Positions 7,755-15,058 of a DNA stretch of 34,451 nt are shown here, in pieces. The translations under genes were made by a program, and so were the position numbers. The notes below the pieces were generated by a model. It did no database searches, was not told the origin of the DNA, and saw nothing but the letters and a program-made list of their open reading frames with translations. Source of the stretch: Bacillota bacterium (GTDB lineage Bacteria; Bacillota; Clostridia; Monoglobales; Firm-18); contig JAKJBX010000016.1 in assembly GCA_022706765.1 (NCBI GenBank), positions 1 to 34,451 of the forward strand, read 5' to 3'. How positions within the stretch are numbered: position 1 is the first letter of the stretch; each line of letters begins with the position of its first letter.

Positions 7755-7819
7755 TTTCTTCCGCGGGAAATTTTTCCGCGAAAGAAATATTAATTCATTC
7801 CTTTGCGCTATTGCTTGCG
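7755..7819 (+). repeat. Interspersed palindromic element, copy F (short, divergent)
   Basis: A hairpin (7755-7770 with 7772-7787, TTTCTTxCGCGG stem with two mismatches) is followed by TATTAATTCATTCCTTTGCG, matching the core that follows the first hairpin of the family. The second hairpin is absent. The tail overlaps the last four codons and stop of the gene at 7808. Confidence 0.5.
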
Positions 7820-9124
7820 TTTCTTTCTGCCCTGACCGAAGCTCGTCCCTTCTAAGTCGACCATCTCCATGGCAAGCCGCCGCACACGCTCACGCAGCTT
7901 GAACACACAATCGGTCTCCACCGCAAAGCCCCGCACAATATCCTCCGCCAATGCGTGGCACGACGGCGCGCCGCACGAGCCGCAATCAAGCTTCGGCAGG
8001 CGGGCGGCAATCTCTTCGAGCTCTTCAAGCTTTTGCATCGCGACGCTCATATCGTCATCGAGCTTCATGACCGGAGCAAACTCAATGGGTGTTTTCCATT
8101 TCACCGCTTCATTGACCACATCGCTCCACCGGTAAGGCGAGGGCGACAGCTCGGTATTTTCGAGCACTTTCGGGATCCGCGTCTTTGCAACAAAGGAGTT
8201 TTCAACAGTCAGCGGTCCGCCGACGCAGCCGCCGACGCAGGCGGACGCCTCGACAAAATCAATGTCGTCGAGCATCTCGTCTTCAAGCTCCTCAAACACC
8301 TTGATGACGTTCCAGATGCCGTCAACGGCAATGTGGCGTTCGCTGCCCATAGCAGAGCTTTCGCCGCCGTTCTTCGCCCATCCGATACCATCAAGCCCGG
8401 CAGTGGCGAGTTTTTTGGGGTTATCAATGCGCTTGACGACCGGCAAAAGTCTCAGATACATATCCTTCATGGAAATGCTGCCGTCGACCAGTGAGCTTTC
8501 GATTCCAATCGGCGCATATGCGCAGGTCACCTTCGCCGCACACGGGGTAATAAAGAATATGCCGATGTCGTTGGGGTTAAGCCCCGTCTTAATAATCGCC
8601 TTTTCCTTGGCAAGCCATGCGGCAAGCTCAATCGGCGCAAGCAGCGGCACGATGTTCGGAATAAGATTGGGGAAACGCACCTTGATCAGGCGCATGATCG
8701 CAGGACAGGCGGAGCTGATGACCGGCTTTTGCAGCGCCCCCTCCGCCATTAGCTTTTTGGTGGCAGTCGTCACAAGCTCCGCAGCCCGGGCAACCTCAAA
8801 CACATCGTCAAATCCAATATCCAATATCCCCGTCAAAATGGCGTTGACGTCAGGCTTATCTTTAAACTGAACGTAAAGCGAGGGTGCGACAAGCGCAACC
8901 TTATATTTAAACGCAAAAATCCTGTCAAAGTCGTCTGTAATGGCTTTTTTGGCGTGGTAGGGACAGACCTTAATGCACTCACCGCAGTCAATGCAGCGTT
9001 CCTTAATAATCTTTGCCTTGCCGTCACGCACCCTGATCGCCTCGTTTGGACAGCGCTTAATACAGTTCGTACAGCCCTTGCATTTTTCACTGTCGAGCGT
9101 TACGGAATGGAAAACCTGCTTCAT
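7808..9124 (-). CDS. Sensory-type [FeFe] hydrogenase homologue with extra 4Fe-4S domain
   Basis: A 438-residue protein starting at ATG 9124, eight bases after a run of G. Two ferredoxin clusters come first (C15/18/21/25 and C44/47/50/54), then an H-cluster-like domain with SSACPAI (A139, C140), TPCAAK (C195) and EASACVGGCVGG (C296, C300). A C-terminal [4Fe-4S] domain, LDCGSCGAPSCHALAEDIVRG (C381, C384, C389, probably C406), follows. All four H-cluster ligand cysteines are present, but alanine replaces the cysteine that donates protons in catalytic enzymes, as in sensory hydrogenases. With the RsbW-like and DRTGG genes upstream it is best read as an H2 or redox sensor, not a bulk H2 producer; this is inference. 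The tail GRKKRKQ is encoded partly by a repeat element. Confidence 0.88.
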   Translation of the reverse strand: MKQVFHSVTLDSEKCKGCTNCIKRCPNEAIRVRDGKAKIIKERCIDCGECIKVCPYHAKKAITDDFDRIFAFKYKVALVAPSLYVQFKDKPDVNAILTGILDIGFDDVFEVARAAELVTTATKKLMAEGALQKPVISSACPAIMRLIKVRFPNLIPNIVPLLAPIELAAWLAKEKAIIKTGLNPNDIGIFFITPCAAKVTCAYAPIGIESSLVDGSISMKDMYLRLLPVVKRIDNPKKLATAGLDGIGWAKNGGESSAMGSERHIAVDGIWNVIKVFEELEDEMLDDIDFVEASACVGGCVGGPLTVENSFVAKTRIPKVLENTELSPSPYRWSDVVNEAVKWKTPIEFAPVMKLDDDMSVAMQKLEELEEIAARLPKLDCGSCGAPSCHALAEDIVRGFAVETDCVFKLRERVRRLAMEMVDLEGTSFGQGRKKRKQ

Positions 9125-9166
9125 ATCTGTCACCCCCCTGTCAATTGCTATTCGCCAATAGATTGC

Positions 9167-9589
9167 TTAAATCAAAACGGTGATTTCAACCGTCGTGCCC
9201 TCACCAAGTGCAGAACGGATCTTAACCTCGTCAACGTTGTTTTTGATGTTCGCAAGCCCCATGCCTGCACCGAAACCCATTTCCCGCGCGTATTCGGGCG
9301 CCGTCGAAAAGCCTTCCTTCATAGCAAGCGCAACATCGGCGATGCCGGGACCGCGGTCCGAAAACATCACATGTATCCTGTCAGGCGTGATTTCCACATC
9401 GGCTGCGCCGCCTCCGGCATGTATGACCGTGTTGATCTCCGCCTCATACATCGAAATAGCAACCTTCCTGATGATTTCAGGACTGACGCCAAGCTGCTTT
9501 AAAACCTTCTTGACCGAGCTTGACGCCTCGCCGGCAATAGAAAAATCCTTGCCGTCAATATCATAGTGAAGAGAAATTTTTTGACTCAC
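9167..9589 (-). CDS. RsbW/SpoIIAB-like ATP-binding protein (anti-sigma-type kinase)
   Basis: A 140-residue stand-alone GHKL ATPase. The N box EAEINTVIHAGGG (about 49-61), the G1 box FSDRGPGIAD (about 76-85) and the G2 region GFGAGMGLANIKNN (about 105-118) are intact, ending in EGTTVEITVLI. Size and motifs match anti-sigma serine kinases (RsbW, SpoIIAB), but no cognate sigma factor or STAS anti-anti-sigma lies in this operon. It sits between a DRTGG protein and the sensory-type hydrogenase, an arrangement repeated in other clostridia, so the hydrogenase homologue probably modulates or is modulated by it. The target is unknown. Confidence 0.87.
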   Translation of the reverse strand: MSQKISLHYDIDGKDFSIAGEASSSVKKVLKQLGVSPEIIRKVAISMYEAEINTVIHAGGGAADVEITPDRIHVMFSDRGPGIADVALAMKEGFSTAPEYAREMGFGAGMGLANIKNNVDEVKIRSALGEGTTVEITVLI

Positions 9590-9594
9590 CGGAG

Positions 9595-9951
9595 CTATTC
9601 CTCCTCACACATTAGTCCGCCCTTGTACAGCCTTCCGCTTGCGATAAACAGCGAAAGGGGCGTTTGCAAAAGCGGTACGCCAAGCTCCTTTGCCAGCGTA
9701 ATGATACTCTCGTCGGGCACCTTCCCGCGCACAAAACAGATAGCGCAGATGTCCATCATTTCGGCGGTACGTACGACCTGCGGATTGACCAGCCCCGTCA
9801 GCAGCAGCCCCTGGTCTTTGACAAACGCCAAAACATCGCTCATCAGGTCACTGCCGCAGGCGGTCTTGATGTCGATGCCGCAAAGCCTTTCCTCCGCATC
9901 CTCGGTCAGTACCTTTGCACCAAGCATATTTCTGATTTCAGACAGCTTCAT
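9595..9951 (-). CDS. DRTGG-domain protein (first gene of operon)
   Basis: A 118-residue soluble protein beginning MKLSEIRNMLGAKVLT, with CGSDLMSDVLAFVKDQGLLLTG and a final LGVPLLQTPLSLF, the pattern of free-standing DRTGG proteins. AGGTG lies four bases before the ATG at 9951, and a good sigma-A promoter is just upstream. It leads the ten-gene hydrogenase operon; only five bases separate it from the RsbW-like gene. Ligand binding is presumed from the family. It is a paralogue of the protein at 7409-7741. Confidence 0.82.
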   Translation of the reverse strand: MKLSEIRNMLGAKVLTEDAEERLCGIDIKTACGSDLMSDVLAFVKDQGLLLTGLVNPQVVRTAEMMDICAICFVRGKVPDESIITLAKELGVPLLQTPLSLFIASGRLYKGGLMCEEE

Positions 9952-9974
9952 TTACATTTCACCTCTTAATTATT

Positions 9975-10002
9975 ATTATATCATACTTTGACAAATTTTC
10001 AA
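9975..10002 (-). promoter_or_regulatory. Sigma-A-type promoter of the hydrogenase operon
   Basis: On the minus strand TTGAAA (9997-10002) and TATAAT (9975-9980) are separated by 16 bases, about 25 bases before the ATG at 9951. The flanking AACAAA-AATG-TTTGTT (10001-10016) is a short inverted repeat just upstream of the -35 and a possible operator or the end of the scfB transcript. Confidence 0.65.
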
Positions 10003-10014
10003 CAAACATTTTTG

Positions 10015-11373
10015 TTACTCCGCATTTTTCGCTTTAATATACAGCGCGCATTCCACCCGTTTGCGCTCCATGGCACAGCCGATTTCATAGGGCGCTTTGA
10101 TGTCGCCGCCGAATTGATAGGCATTGGCATGGCAGCCGCCGCTGCAATAGAATTTTGCCCAGCATTCGGCGCATTTGGGCTTGGTATAAACATTGGCGTC
10201 CGCAAACATTTGGGTTTTCTCCGCCGAATAGTCGTCCGCATAGACATTGCCGAGCAAAAAGCCGTCGTTGCCTACAAACTGGTGACAGGGGTAGATGTCC
10301 CCCTCCGGGGTGACCGCTACATACTCGCATCCCGCGCCGCAGCCCGACATGCGCTTGATCACGCAGGGACCCTGCGTCAGGTCGATCATAAAGTGGAAAA
10401 AGTTGAACCGCCTGCCGTCTTGATTGCGCTGTAAAATTTCTTCGGCAAGCTGTTCATACTGGTCATAGACGAGCGGCAAGTCCTCCTCACGAATGGCATA
10501 GCCGCAGTCGGCGCCACCGACCACCGGCTCGACCGAAATCTGCTTAAACCCCTCGTTTGCCAGATGCAGCACGTCGGCGCAAAAGTCGAGGTTGTGGCGT
10601 GTGAAGGTACCCCTGACATAATAATTGTCCTGATTGCGCGACTGCGCCGCACGTTTAAGGCGCGGCATGATAACGTCATAGCTGCCCTCGCCCGACACGG
10701 TCTTTCGCATGTGGTCATTGACGCTTTTTCTGCCGTCGATGCTCAGAACAAGGTTGCTCATGTGTTCGTTGATAAAGTCCAGCTTGTCCTCATCAAGCAG
10801 AACACCGTTCGTTGTCAATGTCAGACGGAAGTTTTTATTATGGATCTTCTCCTGCTCACGGGCGTACGCCGTCAGCTTTTTGACGACCTCAAAGTTCATC
10901 AGCGGCTCTCCGCCGAAAAAGTCTATCTCAATGTTGCGGCGCTTACCCGAGCGCTTGATCACAAAGTCAATCGCCTTTTTTCCGGTCTCCTCGCTCATGA
11001 TGCAGCGTTCGCCGCAAAAGTTGCCTGTGCCCGCAAAGCAGTAACCGCAGCGCAGGTTGCAGTCATGCGACACATGCAGGCACAGCGCCTTGACAAGCGG
11101 CTGTTTCCGGGTCTCAGCCGCTATTTGCGCATAAGCGTCATCGGTGTAAAGCAGATTCGCTTTACACAGCTGATAAACCTCGTCATAGGCTTCCTTGATT
11201 TCATCCATCGGATAGCTGTCAAGCCTTTCAAACAGCCAGTCCGGGCAGTCTTCCCCCGGCTTTTCGTCAAATTGCCTGATGATGTCCAGGGCGATATCCG
11301 AAACCACATGCACAGCGCCGCTTGCAACGTCGACGGCAATGGCGGTATCCTTTATTTTAAATGTATGTACCAA
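10015..11373 (-). CDS. scfB: SCIFF peptide maturase, radical SAM/SPASM (thioether-forming)
   Basis: A 452-residue radical SAM enzyme that installs Cys-to-Thr-type thioether links in the SCIFF peptide encoded just upstream. The N-terminus (VHTFKIKDTAIAVDVASGAV, RRE-like peptide-binding region) precedes the SAM cluster motif C105-NLR-C109-GY-C112. FFGGEP and LTTNG follow. The C-terminal SPASM region has CGAGCEYVAVTPEGDIYPC and CAECWAKFYCSGGC, binding two auxiliary clusters. The start is TTG at 11373, nine bases after AAGGA; the following VHTFK matches the usual beginning of this family. It follows queA-tgt-yajC, TIGR04086 and scfA in the order usual for Clostridia. The 192-base gap to scfA holds a 13-bp hairpin and a repeat element. 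Confidence 0.95.
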   Translation of the reverse strand: MVHTFKIKDTAIAVDVASGAVHVVSDIALDIIRQFDEKPGEDCPDWLFERLDSYPMDEIKEAYDEVYQLCKANLLYTDDAYAQIAAETRKQPLVKALCLHVSHDCNLRCGYCFAGTGNFCGERCIMSEETGKKAIDFVIKRSGKRRNIEIDFFGGEPLMNFEVVKKLTAYAREQEKIHNKNFRLTLTTNGVLLDEDKLDFINEHMSNLVLSIDGRKSVNDHMRKTVSGEGSYDVIMPRLKRAAQSRNQDNYYVRGTFTRHNLDFCADVLHLANEGFKQISVEPVVGGADCGYAIREEDLPLVYDQYEQLAEEILQRNQDGRRFNFFHFMIDLTQGPCVIKRMSGCGAGCEYVAVTPEGDIYPCHQFVGNDGFLLGNVYADDYSAEKTQMFADANVYTKPKCAECWAKFYCSGGCHANAYQFGGDIKAPYEIGCAMERKRVECALYIKAKNAE

Positions 11374-11397
11374 TGCACTTCATCCTTTTTAATAGTA

Positions 11398-11428
11398 TGA
11401 CAGACTAACATCGTCTGTTAGTCTGTCA
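11398..11428 (-). promoter_or_regulatory. Hairpin between scfA and scfB
   Basis: A perfect 13-bp inverted repeat (TGACAGACTAACA, 11398-11410 with 11416-11428, five-base loop) lies 25 bases before the scfB start. It lacks a U-tract downstream on the minus strand, so it looks like a processing or stability stem that could set a high peptide:enzyme mRNA ratio, not a full terminator. Confidence 0.6.
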
Positions 11429-11458
11429 AATTGCCTGTTTATTTTTGTTCAGTAATTA

Positions 11459-11579
11459 GGAAATTACGCAAAATAGGCGCAATTTCCACGCTCCGGCGAA
11501 AGTGAATTCCGCCTTCGCTTGAGCTCGCGCGGCGAACAGATGCGTTCGAGCGCGGTTGCGCTTTCTTAAACGCTTTTTT
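11459..11579. repeat. Flanking repeat G1 (downstream of scfA)
   Basis: GAAATTACGC...GGCGCAATTTC hairpin, CGGCGAAAGTGAATTCCG, a GC-rich insertion of about 36 bases, then GGTTGCGCTTTCTTAAACGC. It shares every block except the insertion with G2 (11734-11815) and overlaps the last codons of scfA. Confidence 0.65.
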
Positions 11580-11709
11580 CACATTTTTGATTGGCGACCG
11601 TGCAAGAAGTCTTGCATGCCGACTGACAGGAAGTCTGGCACTCTCCGCAGCCGCCCTTTGCAGCGCTTGCCTTTAAAACACCGCCGCACAAAGTTTTGAT
11701 ATGCTTCAT
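11566..11709 (-). CDS. scfA: SCIFF ribosomally made peptide precursor
   Basis: A 47-residue peptide (six cysteines in forty-five residues family). It begins MKHIKTLCGGVLKASAA, and the cysteine-rich core runs from residue 21: cysteines at 8, 21, 24, 28, 32, 36 and 43, with the family signature TSCQSACKTSCTVANQ. The ATG at 11709 follows GGGGG; an in-frame upstream ATG at 11748 would add 13 residues not seen in the family. The scfB product is expected to link core cysteines to threonine/serine alpha-carbons. The biological role of SCIFF peptides is unsettled; they are nearly universal in Clostridia. No dedicated exporter or protease gene is next to it. Direct repeats bracket the gene. Confidence 0.95.
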   Translation of the reverse strand: MKHIKTLCGGVLKASAAKGGCGECQTSCQSACKTSCTVANQKCEKSV

Positions 11710-11733
11710 GGTTATCCCCCTTTTATCATTTAG

Positions 11734-11815
11734 TAGAAAATTGCGCAAAAACGGCGCAATTTATGCGCTACGGCGAAATGAATCCGGTTGCGCTTTCTCG
11801 AACGCTTTGTTTTTT
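11734..11815. repeat. Flanking repeat G2 (upstream of scfA)
   Basis: GAAAATTGCGCAAAAACGGC hairpin continuing GCAATTT, then CGGCGAAATGAATCCG and GGTTGCGCTTTCTCGAACGC. It is the shorter sister of G1 and ends at the stop codon of the TIGR04086-type gene. Confidence 0.65.
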
Positions 11816-12233
11816 ATCTTGTATGTTTTCGTGCATTTACCCCCATGATACCGCCCAATGCGCCGGAAAAAGCGCCAATCGGCAGCATCGTCAGGATGCC
11901 GGTTCCGAAGTCAAAGCTCCTGAAAACCAACGAGCCGATAAAATACAGCGTAACAATATAGGCAAGCCCCGAAACAACGCCGCACAGCCAGCCCTTGCTT
12001 CCGATTTTTTTAGCCGCCATAAACCCTGCGGCGGCAACACTGAGTATGGTGATAACCAAAACCGCAGCAGGCACAATACCTTCGGAAATCGGAAGATAGG
12101 TGACCATAACGGCAAGCGCAGCAAGCAAAACCACAGTCACCGCATAACAGACCGCAACGCTTTTTGCAACGCCTTCCGCCGTGACCGAACCCATCGACAC
12201 CGCTTCTTTTATCTCAAATCCAGTGTTTTGCAT
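11814..12233 (-). CDS. TIGR04086-type membrane protein
   Basis: A 139-residue protein starting at ATG 12233 after GGAGGG. After a soluble N-terminus of about 25 residues (MQNTGFEIKEAVSMGSVTAE) come four hydrophobic segments: about AVCYAVTVVLLAALAVMV, GIVPAAVLVITILSVAAAGF, GWLCGVVSGLAYIVTLYFIG and GTGILTMLPIGAFSGALGGI. The C-terminus is short and basic (NARKHTR). Size, topology and position between yajC and the SCIFF genes match the TIGR04086 family (related to Bacillus YrzE). No function is established. It is probably cotranscribed with yajC, 80 bases upstream. Confidence 0.85.
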   Translation of the reverse strand: MQNTGFEIKEAVSMGSVTAEGVAKSVAVCYAVTVVLLAALAVMVTYLPISEGIVPAAVLVITILSVAAAGFMAAKKIGSKGWLCGVVSGLAYIVTLYFIGSLVFRSFDFGTGILTMLPIGAFSGALGGIMGVNARKHTR

Positions 12234-12313
12234 AAAAATCCCTCCGACCATCATAATATATTAAAATATTATTTAAAGTTCGGAGAATTTATGACATTTA
12301 AGCTATGGGCAGG

Positions 12314-12631
12314 CTATTTCATCCCCTTGATCGCGCTTTTTTCAAACGTAATCTTCGTTTTGTCCGCACCGACCTCAATGACGATGGCATCGTCCTTGAT
12401 GGTGCTGATGGTGCCGATGATGCCGCCAATGGTGACTATCGTGTCGCCGACTTTAAGCGCCGAAAGCATATCCCGGGTTTGCTTCTCACGCTTTTTCTGC
12501 GGTCTTAAAACCATAAAATAGAAAATAGCGACCATAAGCACCAGCATAAGGATTTGCGGACTCATCAGCAGATTTTCCATAGACGGCTGTGCGGCAGGAC
12601 TCTCTGCATAGGCAACCGTAAACAAGCTCAT
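12314..12631 (-). CDS. yajC: Preprotein translocase subunit YajC
   Basis: A 105-residue Sec-accessory protein. A single transmembrane helix (ILMLVLMVAIFYFMVLRPQ, about 28-46) is followed by the hallmark RPQKKREKQTRDMLSALKVGDTI and a small beta domain (TIGGIIGTISTIKDDAIVIEV). GGGAG lies seven bases before the ATG at 12631. It lies between tgt and the TIGR04086 gene, as in most Clostridia. The 150-base gap to tgt holds repeat copy B, whose long hairpin could reduce read-through into yajC. Confidence 0.95.
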   Translation of the reverse strand: MSLFTVAYAESPAAQPSMENLLMSPQILMLVLMVAIFYFMVLRPQKKREKQTRDMLSALKVGDTIVTIGGIIGTISTIKDDAIVIEVGADKTKITFEKSAIKGMK

Positions 12632-12694
12632 TTAATCAACTCCCGTTTGTATAATGAATATATTATATAAAATTTTTTGTAATATTGCAATAGT

Positions 12695-12778
12695 TTTTTG
12701 TATGATAGGACATAGAAATGTCCTATCATACAAAAACATTTAATTTATTCCTTGGCAAAGGCTTGCGTCAGCGCACTG
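12695..12778 (+). repeat. Interspersed palindromic element, copy B
   Basis: A perfect 19-bp hairpin (12695-12713 with 12718-12736, loop AGAA) is followed by CATTTAATTTATTCCTTGGC and AAAGGCTTGCGTCAGC. The second hairpin is missing. The element ends two bases from the tgt stop and lies in the same orientation as copies C and D. Confidence 0.8.
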
Positions 12779-12780
12779 TT

Positions 12781-13917
12781 TCATAATCTACGCATAAGCC
12801 GGTCGGTTTTGGCGCTTTTATACGTCATAAACGTCCCGCTGTCAAGCGCGTGGCGTATTTCCTCCATCAGCGTATTGTAAAAATACAGGTTATGCATCAC
12901 CGAAAGGCGCATGGCGAGCATTTCCTTTGCCTTAAAAAGGTGTCTGACATACGCCCGTGAAAAGCTCCGGCAGGTCGGGCAAGAACACGCAGGGTCAATC
13001 GGGCTGTCATCCGTTTCGTACTTGGCGTTCATCAGGTTCAGGATGCCCTGCGAAGTGTAAAGCGTCGCATGACGGGCGTTGCGGCTGGGCATCACGCAGT
13101 CGAAAAAGTCTACGCCCCTTGCAACCGCCTCCAAAATATTCGCCGGTGTGCCGACTCCCATCAGGTACCTCGGCTTATCCTTGGGCATATGCGGCTCGAC
13201 TTGCTCAATGATGTCATACATTTCCTCCGCTGTTTCCCCTACCGCAAGACCCCCGATGGCATAGCCGTCAAGACCCATCTGTGCAATCGCCTGCATGTTT
13301 TCGATGCGGATGTCGCCGTACACGCCGCCCTGATTGATGCCGAACAGCATCTGTTTTTTATTGATGGTGTCCTCTTGGCTGTTGAGGCGTGACATTTCTT
13401 TAATGCAGCGTTCAAGCCAGCGTATGGTGAGCGCACTGGATTGCTGAACATAGCTGCGGGGCGAGGGGTTTTCGACACATTCGTCAAACGCCATCGCAAT
13501 GGTGGACGCCAAATTGCTTTGTATCTGCATACTTTCCTCGGGTCCCATAAAGATTTTGCGCCCGTCGATGTGCGAGGAAAAATACACGCCCTCCTCCCTG
13601 ATTTTGCGCAGCTTTGACAGCGAAAACACCTGAAAACCGCCGCTATCGGTGAGGATGGGACCGTCCCAGTGCATAAACCTGTGCAGACCGCCGAGCTGCC
13701 GGACGGTCTTATCGCCGGGGCGAAGATGCAGATGATAGGTATTGGAAAGCTGCACCTGACATTTAAGCTCAACCAAGTCGGGAGCGGAAATCGCCCCCTT
13801 AATCGCCGCCAGCGTACCGACGTTCATAAAGACAGGCGTTTCAATAACGCCGTGCGGCGTTTCAAACCGACCCCGGCGTGCCCGACCCTCCTGCTTCATC
13901 AGTGTAAACAATCGCAC
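12781..13917 (-). CDS. tgt: tRNA-guanine(34) transglycosylase
   Basis: A 378-residue TIM-barrel enzyme exchanging guanine 34 for preQ1 in tRNAs with GUN anticodons, the step before QueA. Motifs: TDSGGFQVFSL (active-site Asp), GINQGGVYGDIR, GVGTPANILEAVARGVDFFD, FDCVMPSRNARHATLYT (nucleophile Asp), and the zinc site CSCPTCRSFSRAYVRHLF plus a later His. The start is GTG 13917 after AAGGGA; an ATG six codons inside is less likely from alignment with the usual N-terminus. It is the standard partner of queA, 121 bases upstream. Length is normal. Confidence 0.96.
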   Translation of the reverse strand: MRLFTLMKQEGRARRGRFETPHGVIETPVFMNVGTLAAIKGAISAPDLVELKCQVQLSNTYHLHLRPGDKTVRQLGGLHRFMHWDGPILTDSGGFQVFSLSKLRKIREEGVYFSSHIDGRKIFMGPEESMQIQSNLASTIAMAFDECVENPSPRSYVQQSSALTIRWLERCIKEMSRLNSQEDTINKKQMLFGINQGGVYGDIRIENMQAIAQMGLDGYAIGGLAVGETAEEMYDIIEQVEPHMPKDKPRYLMGVGTPANILEAVARGVDFFDCVMPSRNARHATLYTSQGILNLMNAKYETDDSPIDPACSCPTCRSFSRAYVRHLFKAKEMLAMRLSVMHNLYFYNTLMEEIRHALDSGTFMTYKSAKTDRLMRRL

Positions 13918-14038
13918 ACGTTCCCTTCAATTTATATGATAAACATTGCATCGACCATGTACATGGCAGGCAAAATCGGTGACGCGATGAAATATACCGT
14001 TTTTAAAATTTGAATTTTATTTTGGCGTTTTTCATCCT

Positions 14039-15058
14039 TTATAGAATCAGCATCGCGTCACCGAAGCTGAAAAATCGGTACTTTTCCGCAATCGCCTGTG
14101 CGTAGGCGTTCAAGACATTTTCACGACCCGCCAGCGCGCTGACCAGCATAAGCAGTGTGGATTCAGGCAGATGAAAATTGGTGATCAGTTTGTCGACCAT
14201 CTTAAATTCATAAGGCGGATAGATGAAAATGTCCGTCCAGCCCGAGCATGCCGAAATCCTGCTGTCTTTTGCGACGCTCTCCAATGTCCTGATGGAGGTC
14301 GTTCCCACCGCCACCACGTTCTTGCCGCTCTGCTTGGCGGCATTGATGGTGTCGGCAGCTTCCTCGCTGATGCTGAAATATTCGGCGTGCATTTTATGGC
14401 CTTCTACTTTATCCGCCTTGACAGGACGAAAAGTGCCAAGTCCGACATGCAGCGTGATGAACGCCGTTTTGACGCCCCTGCTACGCAGCTCGCCGAGCAG
14501 CGCATGGGTAAAATGCAGTCCTGCAGTCGGTGCGGCGGCGCTGCCCTCGTTTTTGGAATATACGGTTTGATAGCGTTCCTTGTCGGTCAGCTTTTCAGTG
14601 ATATAGGGCGGCAGCGGCATCTCGCCGAGCCGGTCAAGGACATGCTCGAACAGACCCTCATAATAAAACCGCACCAGCCTGTTGCCGTCACTCGTGACGT
14701 CAATGACCTCCGCTTCCAGCTCGCCTCCGAAAACAAACCGGCTGCCGGTTTTTGCACGCCTGCCGGGCTTTAAGATGACCTCCCAAACGTCCTTTTCCTT
14801 GCGTGTGAGCAGCAAAAACTCAATAGATGTCCCCGTATCCTTCTTGACGCCAATCAGCCTTGCGGGGATGACACGGGTGTCATTCAAAACAAGACAGTCT
14901 CCCTCAACGAGATAGTCCGCAATATCTGTAAAGGTTTTATGCTTTACACTTCCGTTCGTCTTATCGAGTACCAAGAGGCGCGACTGCGTTCTGTCCGCAA
15001 GCGGCTTTTGCGCAATCAGCTCCTCCGGCAGGTGATAGCTAAATTCTTTCGTGTTCAA
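14039..15058 (-). CDS. queA: tRNA preQ1(34) S-adenosylmethionine ribosyltransferase-isomerase
   Basis: A 339-residue enzyme that transfers the ribosyl part of SAM to preQ1 in tRNA to make epoxyqueuosine. Family signatures are [19 protein letters not shown] at the start, [46 protein letters not shown] and [18 protein letters not shown]. Its first 20 bases overlap the end of the spoIID-like gene (15039-15058), suggesting coupling. The 121-base gap to tgt contains the palindrome CCATGTACATGG but no obvious gene. Confidence 0.96.
   Translation of the reverse strand: MNTKEFSYHLPEELIAQKPLADRTQSRLLVLDKTNGSVKHKTFTDIADYLVEGDCLVLNDTRVIPARLIGVKKDTGTSIEFLLLTRKEKDVWEVILKPGRRAKTGSRFVFGGELEAEVIDVTSDGNRLVRFYYEGLFEHVLDRLGEMPLPPYITEKLTDKERYQTVYSKNEGSAAAPTAGLHFTHALLGELRSRGVKTAFITLHVGLGTFRPVKADKVEGHKMHAEYFSISEEAADTINAAKQSGKNVVAVGTTSIRTLESVAKDSRISACSGWTDIFIYPPYEFKMVDKLITNFHLPESTLLMLVSALAGRENVLNAYAQAIAEKYRFFSFGDAMLIL

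Noticed and set aside
11566..11748. Longer start for scfA at 11748
   Set aside because: The extra 13 residues are not part of SCIFF peptides and the ribosome site GGGGG fits the ATG at 11709.
12242..12285. Hairpin hiding the ribosome site of the TIGR04086-type gene
   Set aside because: Only six pairs (CTCCGA/TCGGAG) with a loop of over 30 bases; too weak to claim.
13936..14013. 25-residue plus-strand ORF between tgt and queA (starts MINIASTMYMAGKI), with the palindrome CCATGTACATGG
   Set aside because: There is no ribosome site before the ATG, it is antisense within an operon spacer, and the palindrome alone is too short to call a site.
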